Shown: one piece after another, positions 24,801 through 32,409 of the stretch
How the letters are laid out: each line of letters starts with the position of its first letter
Numbering within the stretch: the first letter of the stretch is position 1
Source of the DNA: Congeria kusceri
Lineage: Eukaryota > Mollusca > Bivalvia > Myida > Dreissenidae
Reading direction: 5' to 3'
Length of the DNA stretch: 64,000 nucleotides
Assembly (NCBI GenBank): GCA_027627225.1
Contig: CM051027.1
Location: 88,582,451-88,646,450, forward strand
Position numbers and translations under genes: made by a program
Notes under the pieces: generated by a model
The model's input: only the letters and a program-made list of their open reading frames with translations
The model's database searches: none
What the model was told of the DNA's origin: nothing

Positions 24801-27800
24801 ATTGACGGCAGTGCTTCCATAAAGTGGTGCTGAGGCTGGGAGGAAAGGTTAAAATGTACAAGATGCAGATATGTAGGCAAGCATTATAAGCTTTACAATG
24901 AGGTTCCATCAAGTACCAGGGGCAGAAAGGCAGCTCAGATCAATGTAGGCTTCCAAATAGGTGTTGCAAGTACTTCTATTGGGAACACAGGTTCCCGCAG
25001 AATTCTCAACACAACCAATATCATTGCTCCCTCTCCACTCGCTATGCAAAAACAAGCAAATAAGGTCAATACTGCCCTTAAATCCCTAAATGAGAGAAGC
25101 ATGTACCAGATTAGAGAAAACTTAGTTGCTGAAAATGCCAAAATTGGTCAAAAAGATCCCTCTAAGGTAAATGTTGAAGGGGACACTTGCTACAACAATC
25201 CAATTTTTAACTCTGACGCGACACCCTTTCAAGCCGGAACTATTGCCATAAGTACTATGTGTGAAAACAATACCAGAAACAAGCAAATTGTAGGGGTACA
25301 AGTAGCAAATAAACTATGCAGGACTGCATCAATGCTTAGGAATAAGGGTAAACCTGTTCAGTGCCCCAATCATAGGGGGCATTGTTCTGCAAATGTTTCA
25401 GAGAGGGAACCAATAGGTGATGAAGGCAAATGGAATAGGTTGTTAGGTGACCAGATCTCTAAGGACATCAAAATAGCAAATTTCACTTGTGATGGGGACA
25501 GTAGGGCATTCCAAGGTGTTCGTAACTCTCACGGTCACAATGTGGGTCATCTTAAGGATCTGAGGCACCTAGGCAACTCGCTGAAGCGCGAGCTCAACAA
25601 AGCGCCTTTCTCAAAGGGCATGCTCAAGGGTCATGCCAAGTCTAATATCAGGAGTCGGTTCGCTCTCTCGGTCAAAGCTAGGGGTATGGCTGAGCTTAAA
25701 GCTGCCCACAATAAACACCAGGGTGACATCAAGGTTCTAAAGAAGGTCATGGTTGATGTAATCGCAACCATTGTTCTATGCTTCAGTGGTTACTGCGGTA
25801 CTCATTGTGCAAAGTACAGTTATGTCTGTGCTGGTACAAATAGGCAAGCTAAGAATTTCATGCCAGACAATGTCAAGGTTAAAATGGTTGACAGTGACCA
25901 ACAAGTCCTTAAAAAATGCATTGAAATGGTTTTAGGTCCAGCTGCTCTTGACGCTACCAAACTTTTAACCACAACCCAAAAAAGTGAAGCAGTAAACAGG
26001 TCGTACCAAGCTGTCAATCCTAAAACTGTGACTTTCTCACGCAACTGTGTAGGTCGAATTCACGGGCAGGTTCACAAATTAAACAATGGCTATGCTGACT
26101 CTGTAATTGCAAAAACCACTGAACTAAATGCTAACCTTACCCAGGGGTCAAAGATTATTAAGCAGATAGCATATGAGGACCGCAACGACCTTAACCGAAA
26201 GCAAACATCCGCTACCAACAAAGCACGAGCTTTACGTGCCAGGACGCGGAATTATCGATACAAACTGCATGAGGAATTACACTACGGCAAGGGCATGAGT
26301 GACCCCAAACCTGATTATGACAGTCTTCCACACCTTAAGCATCATAAATATGCTTAGTTGATTGTGTACCTGATAATAAATTGTTATTACCTGTTTTGGC
26401 ATAAGAGACCTCTAACAAGTGGCCCTCGCGTCAGCATCAGGCGTTCCTCTACCTGAAAAAGGCAAAAATACCTAATAGAAATAGATATAAAATGAAAAAA
26501 AACATGCATTTATGTATTTTAAGTGTATTTCTATGAATAAAAGGAAGTGATAAAGCTTGTTGTATTCATGTTTCTACCAAATATGCAGGCTGGCTCAGTT
26601 CCATGCCCGCTGCACTGTCCGAACTGTAAACATGTCCGCCGTTCCATGTTGGTGGAATGGGGCTCTATGTTTAAATGTTCAGGCTTAACACACAAGCTAG
26701 TGTTGCATAAGTGGCTCACGGAGTCCCTGGCGTTCAATTCTGACTTCATGTAGCACATTAACGCTACACGGTGAACCAAGTATGTCTCTGATTTTATGTC
26801 CGAAGGCAATTTAGCCCTCATTCGGCCATAATAGGGTAAGGAACTATTTCAAATACAACCATTCCAGATCAAACAATCTGAATTGATGCATTTAATGCAC
26901 TTATTTTCTACTCTTTTGCTCAGAAATGACCAAAAATCTGCTTTCTCATCCATATTTTGCACTTGCAGACGATATTTTATTTTAACCCAAAGTCAGTTTA
27001 GGTCACAATATACTAAAAGATTTCCTTAACAAATTCAATGTAAAAGCAATAAATTCAACAAAAAATAAACTCAACATTTTGCGCGTAGAGACCCTCATAA
27101 CCATACCTTTTCTTAAAGAGCATTCCGAGCCGAATTGATTTAGACAATAAAAAAGATAGGTCATGTGATATGTAAGAAAGAACTCGACGCGAATCAAAGT
27201 TCACTGTTTTACGGCCATCTTTTTACCGGCTACTCTCCAGTTGAAGGTATACTGCCAACTGTCAAAGTCTCGTCATGTAGTCTCCAACCTTCAAGCGAAA
27301 CAGTGAATTTTTAGTACACAACAATGTTTTTCCTACCACACGTACAAAGAAATATTCAAAAATAAAGTCATGGCAAGTGACTATACAGAAAATTGTGTCT
27401 TCAAATAAATGGTGTTGATTTATTTAGAGAGTATAGCAATTGCACACCTGAAATATTTAGTATACTGTAACCTTTAGTAAGACGCGTGTAAGACGCAAAA
27501 CCCCTCCATTTCCGGGCGAAAATGGGTCTCTAACCATTACGGAAAAACCAAGGTCGCGCGAAGTGCGACAGCGGTTTTTCCGCTTATAGATAACACGAGT
27601 ACCTATTTGCTGTTGTTGTTTCATTTCCAATACCTAATAAGTTTAAAATCTATGTTCCGGAAGTGTCAATCGCGATCGGTTCATTCCGGTTCCGGGATTT
27701 TATGCATAGGTTCCGTATTTCAGTAACGATAAACAACGCTAAGCGCACCTGCTAACAGGGAATCAATTCTTGCTGTTTATTGAACCCAAAGAGATTATAA

Positions 27801-30513
27801 CGGCAAGTAAATAGGTGTAAATAAAACGCGAAACAAAACTTTGTCTGTAATCACGTCGATACATCCGTTTATTTCCAATATTTAATACGCAAACTTATTA
27901 ATTTTATTAAATGTTGTTGAAAATAATGTTGCTGTAGTAAATAAGTATATATTTCAATATTTTTACTTGGTAACTTGATGGTAAGCATTTGTAAAATCTT
28001 GAAAAAGTTTACAAATGATACCTATATAGTTAATGCAATATTACATTTAAAAGTGACAAAAGAGCGAAACAGCTATCAACTGTATTGACGAGTAAACAAC
28101 AAGTGGCAGACACTTGACATAAAAGTTTACTTTTATTCATAAATATTTGTTTAAAAAAGACTGGTTCAATCATCCAACCTTTCATGACAAGTTAATATAT
28201 ATTCTTAAATATTTTTAAAAAATGCATAGGCCTACTGTATATTAAAATATTTGTCAGGAATTGGCCCTGAGGTATTAATTAAAAGAGAAAAAAAGAACTG
28301 AGCACCTTGTGTTGGGGATCGAACCTGGGTCTCCGACATGACCGGCGGACGCACTCACCCATGTCGCTAAAGAGACTATTTGAAGTTGCTTCCAGGCCAG
28401 TCACAAGATCTACAAGTCCATTATTAATTTCCTTTCACCAAAATGGAAACTAGTTTAATCTTGGTTCAGTTTTCTGGATCTGGGCCTGTATCGACAAAGC
28501 TCCTTAGTTAAAACTTTAAAGATGTACTAATATAATAAAATTCCATAACCCTAGCTCTGGCTCTACCATGTATAGGGCAATTTGCATTAAGATACTGTAT
28601 TCGAACTTAGTGAACAAGTGTTGTGATTAAGTCAGACAAACATTTTTTCTTGTCTTACTATTATATATATCTAATAACTTTTATTAAAGTGAAATAATAC
28701 AATTTAATAACGGAAAGAAAATAGGTGTAAATGCAACCAGGAACAAAGCGTCGTCTGTAATCACGTCAATCACAATGTTTTATCCTTTTACTGTTAATAT
28801 TTAAATCACAAAAAGTTCTTCAACGTGTATTATTCCTTTCAAATTTAGATATATTATATTTCAATTTACAAAACAATAACACCTAAAAGCCGATATTCTA
28901 TTTTATTTATGTCTACTGACGTTTAATACAAACTTGAAATTAATGCCAACATTTAATTCAGCGACAACAAACTACAATGAAGTTCGAATTTTTTAAACAC
29001 ATGTATCCTAGTTCCATTTACGAAGTTCTTACCTTAAAATAATATCCACATATAAGGCGTAAAAAAAGAGTTGTAGGTTTCCGCTTACCCCCCCCCCCCC
29101 CTTTTATTTTTTTGCGCCGACCCTACATTTTTTTTGGCCTACCAATCATTAACTTTTTTTTTGATTTTCGGGGGAAAAAAAGAGCAGTTTTCAATTATAT
29201 GATAAGTTTCTGACCAGAAATCTCTTTTTCCATTACCTTATTTATAGTTAATGTCCAGTTTCTTTGTTGGGAGGCGTTTAAAAATTTTACATGCAGTCTA
29301 GTGAATACGCGGCGAAGAAAAATAAGGTAAAGAAAAAAAAGTTATATTTTACCTCCCCTCCTAGATTTTTTTGTTAGATGAAAGCGAAAACCAACCATTA
29401 TTTTTGTGGCCTTAATATCCTGTGTTTTAAATCAATAATTATTGTCACCCATATGAATATTTACGTAGTTGTTTCGACAGGGTATTACAAATTAATTAAA
29501 AAATAATACATGTACCTAGTAATAGGTCTACCCTGTTGCAGCTATTCACACAGAATGAAAATGGACATAACGGCACACATGGCGTAATATGAAAACGTCA
29601 TAGCAACGAATACGTCATAAACCATTAAATCAACTTGGTTTGCAATCAGAAGCGTAGCCGAAGTAATACCGATTTTGGTTATTTTTGTGAAACGCATACA
29701 ATTTGCATATAAGGAAACTATTTGCTTAGTTTAATGTACCTATCAATACTTTTTCCTTAGGGGGGAGGGGGGAGGGGGCGGGAGGCATACATGCAATTCC
29801 CGACAGGCGGGACTTTGACATGCCGGATGATTTCGGGTCCAGGGGAAATAGACTGGTCGAATTTAAGACCCCTGTAGTAATGCCCCCCCCCCCCCCCGGG
29901 CCATTTGATACAAATATACGGATTTATACAAAAATGATTAGCTCTAGGATGGGGAATTAGTCCCCCAAAAATAAAATTAGGTGCATAAACAACACTCAAT
30001 GTTTGCAGGTAAAATGACACACACGAGTTGTGTATACTCGCCGTTTGATGTAGAGTTTTTAAGTACTATGAAGTGTCGTGGTTTAAGGATTTCAAATATC
30101 TTAGTCTATTTCAGGATGTGAGCAGTTGTATGCCTAGTTAAGGGGTCTGATAACTTTAATAACCTAGTATTTATTAAATTCTTTATATTTATTGTTTTCC
30201 CGACTTAGGCAGTAATTTTATATTAACTTCTTTAATATATTTTTTTTTGCAAAGGTTACTTCTACCTACCGCCAATACGCCCATTTAATTAGATCTATAA
30301 ACATTCGACAAAACGGAGGAGCAACATTAGTCTGTGTTATATATTTCAAATTTCCCATTACAGGTGAATAATTCGCTGCCTGATTCTGGCGCCAGACGGA
30401 AGTCGGATTCTTCGAGTAAGAGCGAGACCGCCGCGACCTCCCCGCACTCCGCCCCGGACCAGCCGACCCCGTGCCCCGCCACGCCCATCATCACCGTGAC
30501 CGCTCCAGAGTAA
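6746..30513 (+). CDS. CFAP97D1: CFAP97D1/hemingway-like axonemal protein (six exons, 232 codons)
   Basis: The model joins exons 6746-6857, 7599-7669, 8136-8257, 10821-10944, 16520-16639 and 30364-30513. All introns are GT-AG, phases match at every junction, and the total is 699 nt including TAA. The protein has the CFAP97/KIAA1430 signature in order: a basic N-terminus, IKLKKLQ (about residues 55-61), ERLATIERDNRILLEKM (about 64-80), a Lys/Arg-rich SLNKIKRQRELLRIT stretch, DPHYNHKKW, NITKYPHPW, then a Ser/Pro-rich tail. Family members (vertebrate CFAP97D1, fly hemingway) are small proteins needed for axoneme maintenance in sperm or cilia. The central residues (about 40-185) are the conserved part; exon 6 is low-complexity. 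Introns 3-5 hold large minisatellites and intron 5 an 8-kb transposon array. D1 versus D2 paralogy is not resolved. Confidence 0.85.
7599..7669 (+). CDS. CFAP97D1-like exon 2
   Basis: Acceptor TTGTTTCAG at 7590-7598, donor CAG|GTAATA after 7669. Encodes AQAVIDNNPPRVHMHLHIKL followed by KKLQ, the entry to the conserved domain, where family members have a similar VDN...HLHIKLKKLQ segment. Length 71 nt restores phase 0. Confidence 0.85.
8136..8257 (+). CDS. CFAP97D1-like exon 3
   Basis: Acceptor GGTGCGCAG before 8136. Encodes FEAERLATIERDNRILLEKM followed by AHIMRTGGIVDNKKENYHTK, the core of the CFAP97 domain. The donor AAGAG|GTACC after 8257 is also the first base of the 42-bp minisatellite. 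Ends in phase 2. GC is clearly higher than in the flanks. Confidence 0.9.
8258..9820. repeat. 42-bp minisatellite starting at the exon 3 splice donor
   Basis: About 37 units of roughly 42 bp, each near GGTACCGTGCAGTCGGTGGC plus AACGCCCTCAACTGCTGTAG. The first unit (GGTACCATGCAGCCAG) overlaps the exon 3 donor, so each unit begins with a donor-like GAGGTACC. Units vary by substitutions, and some (near 9267 and 9690) are shortened. Open frames on both strands through the array (VGGNALN-type repeats) are by-products of a period divisible by 3 and are not annotated. Confidence 0.95.
9821..10820. other. Remainder of intron 3
   Basis: AT-rich intron. A minus-strand frame at 10276-10518 contains a Cys-x2-Cys...His-Cys cluster (CKFCRRFRPKGKVHC). 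It could be a decayed zinc-ribbon exon of a transposon, but I cannot name a family and there is no supporting splice context. No other feature is seen. Confidence 0.3.
10821..10944 (+). CDS. CFAP97D1-like exon 4
   Basis: Acceptor GCGGCCAG before 10821, donor CAG|GTACGT after 10944. Encodes SLNKIKRQRELLRITHENLA followed by ILKRLTTKDPHYNHKKWLVEWQ. The LN-K-R-RELLRIT-EN and DPHYNHKKW motifs are the most conserved part of the CFAP97 domain. Phase goes from 2 to 0. The last 44 bp of this exon and its donor are amplified in the 74-bp array that follows. Confidence 0.9.
10945..12215. repeat. 74-bp minisatellite made of exon 4 end plus splice donor, 17 extra copies
   Basis: The genuine exon 4 end (GGACCC at 10902) is followed by further copies whose matching point falls at 10977, 11051, 11125, 11199 and then every 74 bp (one 73-bp step) to 12160. 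Each unit carries about 44 bp of exon 4 (DPHYNHKKWLVEWQ coding), an intact CAGGTATGTG or CAGGTACGTG donor and about 30 bp of intron. Coding-identical units imply very recent expansion. The last unit has TGG changed to TGA just before its donor. The 74-bp period is not divisible by 3, so use of a distal donor would usually shift frame. Confidence 0.97.
12298..12490. mobile_element. Partial Harbinger-type MITE (family of 55762-56047)
   Basis: Begins with ATGCACCTATC and shares with 55762-56047 the G-rich run, CAAGGGGAATTTGACTAATT, TAATTCCCCATCCTAGAG-like sequence and AAGCATTTTTGTCTAAAT. The right terminus is missing. The poly-G stretch at about 12357-12371 is part of the family's G-rich terminal region. 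Confidence 0.7.
12500..13243. other. Intron 4 sequence, no feature
   Basis: AT-rich intronic sequence between the MITE fragment and the hAT remnant. I see no exon, RNA gene or clear repeat. Confidence 0.4.
13252..14055. mobile_element. hAT transposon remnant with perfect 8-bp target duplication
   Basis: The ends are inverted repeats: TAGGGCTGTAACGAATCC at 13252 and the reverse complement of ATCCGTTACAGCCCTA at 14055. Both are flanked by the same 8-bp sequence CAAGATTG (13244-13251 and 14056-14063). An 8-bp duplication is the hallmark of hAT elements, and TAGGGCTGTAACGA-type ends are common in hAT MITEs. At 804 bp it is far shorter than an autonomous element and retains only a piece of a BED finger. 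Confidence 0.9.
13510..13690 (-). pseudogene. BED-type zinc finger fragment of a hAT transposase
   Basis: The reverse strand reads AVCRICKIPEDNRTCTIS then NLNKHLETRHQPVK, a Cys-x2-Cys...His-x4-His BED finger. BED fingers are the N-terminal DNA-binding domain of hAT transposases. It lies inside the hAT remnant, lacks a start and ends without a catalytic core, so it is a broken gene. A stop lies upstream in the same frame. Confidence 0.65.
14170..14780. repeat. Inverted-repeat region with CAGTGAAAATATAAGAT motifs
   Basis: GCAGTGAAAATATAAGATTT near 14223 is repeated inverted near 14330-14352 (ATAAGATTTTATATTTTCAC), with related GTGAAATA and TTTCACGAG motifs to 14755. A palindromic pair of TGACGTCA octamers sits at about 14579-14600. 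Similar CAGTGAAAATAT elements are common in bivalve DNA by recollection. The boundaries are approximate and no coding is present. Confidence 0.45.
14781..16519. other. Distal intron 4
   Basis: No exon is supported up to the acceptor at 16519. An RFX X-box-like site lies at 15821-15834 and is listed separately. The rest is ordinary AT-rich intron. Confidence 0.4.
15821..15834 (+). promoter_or_regulatory. X-box-like RFX site in intron 4
   Basis: GTTGCCATGGAAAC fits the RFX X-box consensus (GTNRCC, short spacer, RGNAAC), one mismatch from the ideal GTTGCCATGGCAAC. RFX factors activate ciliary genes and the surrounding gene is ciliary or flagellar. However, the site is 9 kb downstream of the start codon, so it would act as an intronic enhancer or alternative promoter, if at all. 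Confidence 0.35.
16520..16639 (+). CDS. CFAP97D1-like exon 5
   Basis: Acceptor CTGTTGCAG before 16520, donor AAAAAG|GTACGC after 16639. Encodes VNQQYLMNITKYPHPWRQEQ followed by SPYITQVQRQTTANKRISKK. The N-I-T/S-K-YP motif follows the DPHYNH-W block in the family. Exactly 40 codons, phase 0 to 0. Confidence 0.85.
16640..17520. repeat. 24-bp minisatellite starting at the exon 5 splice donor
   Basis: About 36 units of 24 bp near CACGCACGAACACCTCAGGT plus CCTG. The first bases after exon 5 (GTACGCACACAGGTCATG) already resemble the unit, so the array starts at the donor. The 24-bp period keeps long frames open on both strands (TSGPART-type octapeptides). Their strict periodicity and intronic position argue against coding. 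Confidence 0.95.
17530..19414. other. Intron 5 left part, no feature
   Basis: AT-rich intronic sequence with no supported exon, RNA gene or transposon, up to the TTTA target site of the transposon array. Confidence 0.4.
19419..19889. repeat. Terminal direct repeat 1 of the transposon
   Basis: 471 bp, starts GGTCACAATATAC and ends ACTGTAACC, so its own ends are an imperfect inverted repeat. Identical to repeat 2 as far as I could compare by eye. The short minus-strand frames inside it have no recognisable product. Confidence 0.85.
20608..22566 (+). CDS. Mutator-like transposase, copy 1 (one in-frame TGA)
   Basis: A single frame runs from ATG at 20608 (in-frame TAA seven codons upstream) to TAG at 22564-22566, about 652 codons, broken only by TGA at 21040-21042 (codon 145). 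Around the TGA the reading is IKWC-stop-GWEERLKCTRCRYVG, a zinc-type Cys cluster, followed by KAAQINVGFQIGVAS and MQKQANKV, as in animal Mutator-like transposase domain proteins. Further landmarks are CPNHRGHCSAN-PIGDE, TCDGDSRAFQGV (about 363-374), a Cys cluster CFSGYCGTHCAKYSYVC and QKSEAVNR. A possible DDE triad is D262, D365 or D367, and E530; this is inference. The family cuts and pastes DNA. The TGA may be inactivating, read through, or part of an unseen intron; it is present in both copies. Paired with the minus-strand endonuclease 173 bp downstream. Confidence 0.8.
22740..23030 (-). CDS. I-PpoI-like His-Me finger endonuclease, copy 1
   Basis: 96 residues on the strand opposite the transposase, converging with it. 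The motif is VHRVALM (15-22), SHLC (H37, C39), C44, PEHL (H49), E53, N58, R61-R62, C64, C70, H73, C79. In I-PpoI the catalytic His98 and Asn119 and the zinc ligands Cys100, Cys105, His110 and Cys125 have the same spacing: 2, 5, 5, 9 and 6 residues. The second zinc site is slightly re-spaced (6, 3 and 6 instead of 7, 2 and 4). This matches the zinc-binding loop of His-Me homing endonucleases, which nick or cut DNA. The start is the first ATG after an in-frame TGA 10 codons upstream. It is shorter than I-PpoI (163 residues), so an upstream exon is possible. Confidence 0.75.
   Translation of the reverse strand: MRAKLPSDIKSETYLVHRVALMCYMKSELNARDSVSHLCNTSLCVKPEHLNIEPHSTNMERRTCLQFGQCSGHGTEPACIFGRNMNTTSFITSFYS
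23210..23680. repeat. Terminal direct repeat 2 (shared internal copy)
   Basis: 471 bp, identical in layout to 19419-19889. It is preceded by GTTTA and followed by TATAAGAG rather than genomic flank. It separates the two coding segments and appears to serve as the right repeat of unit 1 and the left repeat of unit 2. Confidence 0.85.
24399..26357 (+). CDS. Mutator-like transposase, copy 2 (one in-frame TGA)
   Basis: Exact 3,791-bp shift of the gene at 20608-22566, with the same 652-codon frame, the same TGA at codon 145 (24831-24833) and an identical translation on both sides. The absence of any difference means the duplication is younger than the nonsense change, or that the assembly repeated one unit. 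Motifs and possible catalytic residues are as in copy 1 (D262, D365 or D367, E530, inferred). Confidence 0.8.
26531..26821 (-). CDS. I-PpoI-like His-Me finger endonuclease, copy 2
   Basis: Identical in translation to the frame at 22740-23030, 3,791 bp away. All motif residues (H37, C39, C44, H49, N58, C64, C70, H73, C79) are kept. Convergent with transposase copy 2. Confidence 0.75.
   Translation of the reverse strand: MRAKLPSDIKSETYLVHRVALMCYMKSELNARDSVSHLCNTSLCVKPEHLNIEPHSTNMERRTCLQFGQCSGHGTEPACIFGRNMNTTSFITSFYS
27001..27472. repeat. Terminal direct repeat 3 (right end of array)
   Basis: 472 bp: matches repeats 1 and 2 except for one extra A (GTATAGCAATTGC against GTATAGCATTGC). It ends at ACTGTAACC, immediately followed by TTTA and unrelated genomic sequence, which fixes the true terminus of the element. 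Confidence 0.85.
27480..29735. other. Intron 5 right part with a direct-repeat pair
   Basis: Segments at about 27793-27900 and 28706-28810 are diverged direct repeats sharing AAATAGGTGTAAAT, CTGTAATCACGTC and TTTAAT-rich blocks, probably an old mobile fragment. No host exon is supported. Poly-C and poly-T tracts at about 29089-29160 look like a decayed TE end. Confidence 0.4.
28312..28382 (-). repeat. tRNA-like sequence, probable SINE head or tRNA pseudogene
   Basis: The reverse strand contains TAGCGACATGGGTGAGTGCG (A-box-like) and, about 35 nt on, CCAGGTTCGATCCCCAACAC with a perfect B-box GGTTCGATCC. The acceptor stem does not pair convincingly, so a working tRNA gene is unlikely. Confidence 0.45.
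29737..29995. mobile_element. Diverged Harbinger-type MITE (family of 55762-56047)
   Basis: Starts near GTACCTATCAATACTTTTTCC with a G-rich run and ends near TAGGTGCATAAAC, the family's TGCACCTATCAATA inverted terminus. The interior shares TCTAGGATGGGGAATTAGTC, the inverse of the ATTCCCCATCCTAGA block seen at about 12424. Long G and C runs sit at both ends. Confidence 0.6.
30364..30513 (+). CDS. CFAP97D1-like exon 6 (terminal)
   Basis: Acceptor TTTCCCATTACAG before 30364. Encodes VNNSLPDSGARRKSDSSSKS, then a Thr/Ser/Pro-rich tail ending ITVTAPE and TAA at 30511-30513. GC-rich codon use matches exons 3-5 and contrasts with the AT-rich intron. Phase 0 fits exon 5. The tail is disordered-looking and not conserved enough to prove the assignment alone. 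Confidence 0.75.
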   Translation: MNNSLPDSGARRKSDSSSKSETAATSPHSAPDQPTPCPATPIITVTAPE

Positions 30514-30540
30514 CCCTGCATGATTATGTAACCAGCACGT

Positions 30541-30546
30541 AATAAA
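30541..30546 (+). terminator. Polyadenylation signal AATAAA of the CFAP97D1-like gene
   Basis: AATAAA lies 28 bp after the stop codon, consistent with a very short 3' UTR. The cleavage site is not visible. Confidence 0.5.
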
Positions 30547-30900
30547 TATCAACAACACAAATCATGCGTTTGAAATATGTGTGCGCAAGAATATCTTGTT
30601 TCGACAGTTTTCATGTAAAAGAAGTAGTTCAAACTAGTTTTTCGAACGCACAATTAACCTTAATGTTTATTATTATAGAAAAACCACACGGAAGTACGCA
30701 CGATTTTACAATCAACATTCTTGCAGTTATGTACTCAGTAGAGCATGAGGTTGGACTGAAAAAACAACAACCCAAGATAGAGAGACATTAAAATTGCATG
30801 TAAGCGGATAAATAAACCTGACATTTATGTCCACCAGGTGTCGCTTCGCAACGTTAGACGTCATACTTGATGTAAAATACGGCCACTTGACTATTCTATG

Positions 30901-32041
30901 TTAGGCCAAAAAAACATCAGTTCCGTTTCTGGTCTCCTGCCACCCAAAAATAGGGTCGGTAAGGTAGGGATTTTTTTAATTGTATGATTATTTTTTTATG
31001 ATGGGAGAATGGTGTGTGTGTTCCATATATGTTTCTATTCAGATGAGTACCGTGCATTATGGTACTCCATATATTACGCGCACATTTTTACCCTATAATT
31101 CGGCTATGAAAATTCGGTGCGCGTTGTACACGGAAACAGTTTTTTTAGTCAGTTTTTTTTATATAATTTTAGTGATATTTTATTTCATATTTAAATAATA
31201 TTTTTTTATTAACGAAACATTGCATCATTTTGAACAAACAATAAAATCCGTTAAAATCACAGTCATTGATAATAACACATGTTACAACTGAGAAGAGTGA
31301 AAGCGCAACGTCATCAATTAGCCAGGTCTTTAAAATCTGCAAGCCGTTAGCAACAACCATAGCAACGGTGTCGGTTTGACTTCAAAAAGTCTTTGATGTG
31401 ACTGCTGAGCTGGGGCCATTGTCCAGCAATTTGTAGCACTACGCGTGTAACGCGATTCACACGTGGTCAGTGAAAAAAGCACCAATCAATCTACCTGAAC
31501 AATGCAAACAGGGTCGATAGCGCATTAATGAATTAGCATTCAAGAGGAAATGTAGAGGGTGTGAAAAACATAAGACAGTTGTTTTGTTTTATCGGATAAA
31601 TTGTTGATTTAAATGGGAGTGACGAAATATACATGTATTGGAATTAACATGGAGATTGTGATTGTGCTACGGCATAAAATTTATTGAATAGTAACATGAA
31701 TATTTGCATTCAATCTGGATTAATATGTGTTTCGCGCACAAGGTAATTATGTATATTTATCTGAATATACATTGATTACGTATTTTATGAGAGTAAATTT
31801 AGTTCAATATTCCACAAAATAACAATGAAAAACATGGACGAAATTTGGTAAAATATTTGCCATGTGCAACAGTGAATCATTATCAGGTTTATGAAACGCA
31901 ATTGCTAATTAAAATCTTGTTTGGTAAAATGAATAAGAATATTTATCGGCGGAAATAAATAAATTATTTTGGACCAAAAATATCTAGGGTCGGTCGGAAG
32001 ACCAGAAACGGGACTAATTTTTTTGGGGGGGATTTAGGCTA
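30901..32041. mobile_element. TIR element of about 1.1 kb
   Basis: The left end (TTAGGCC..., then GTTCCGTTTCTGGTCTCCTG and CACCC) is repeated inverted at the right end (GGTCGGAAGACCAGAAACGG, then GACTAA...TTTAGGCTA). The interior has no long reading frame, only AT-rich sequence. Family unassigned; non-autonomous. Confidence 0.6.
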
Positions 32042-32337
32042 AAATACACACAAATCATGTTGCAAATCAAGTCTTTTACATCTAGGTCACAGTCAGTCAC
32101 TGGTACACACGTACTCGTCTTCCCAAAGATCTATAGATAGCGAAATAATACTACGGACATAGAAATATACTGTGAATACCGTTTCATTAATGAGTAATTA
32201 TATCAGTTGAAATAAATAAAATGATACAGCTTTTGTAACGCTTTAATAATTTGAATTGTTTCAGTTGTTTTCGTTAAAATTGTAGACAACACATGGAACA
32301 CGTACATTACGTAAAAAAATGCAGATGAAACCACAGT

Positions 32338-32406
32338 AATGGTAGCGTGGTTAAGGCGTTAGCCTTTTCATCCGGAGGTCCGAGGGTCGAAGCCCGGTTG
32401 GGCAAA
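32338..32406 (+). repeat. tRNA-like sequence, probable SINE head or tRNA pseudogene
   Basis: GGTAGCGTGGTTAAGGCGTT resembles a tRNA A-box arm, and GAGGGTCGAAGCCCGG is a degraded B-box (GGTTCGAATCC) arm 30-odd nt later. The T-loop lacks a base and the acceptor stem does not pair, so this is not called a tRNA gene. Confidence 0.4.
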
Positions 32407-32409
32407 TGT

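Larger units (their letters stand above)
19415..27476. mobile_element. Tandem Mutator-like/endonuclease transposon with terminal direct repeats
   Basis: Layout: TTTA (19415-19418), direct repeat 1 (19419-19889), coding segment 1 (19890-23209), repeat 2 (23210-23680), coding segment 2 (23681-27000), repeat 3 (27001-27472), TTTA (27473-27476). The period is exactly 3,791 bp and both coding segments give identical translations. Outer ends form an imperfect inverted repeat: GGTCACAATATACTAAAAGA on the left, GGTTACAGTATACTAAATA on the right read inward. Each coding segment holds a Mutator-like transposase on plus and an I-PpoI-like endonuclease on minus. The repeat-coding-repeat-coding-repeat order resembles LTR recombination products, but no reverse transcriptase is present. 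The duplication of TTTA, and TTAA beside a relic at 58591, suggest a TTAA-like target. Lies in intron 5 of the host gene. Confidence 0.85.

Noticed and set aside
19415..27476. Retrovirus-like or LTR retrotransposon identity
   Set aside because: Despite LTR-like direct repeats, no reverse transcriptase, integrase, protease or tRNA primer site is visible and the ends are GG...CC rather than TG...CA.
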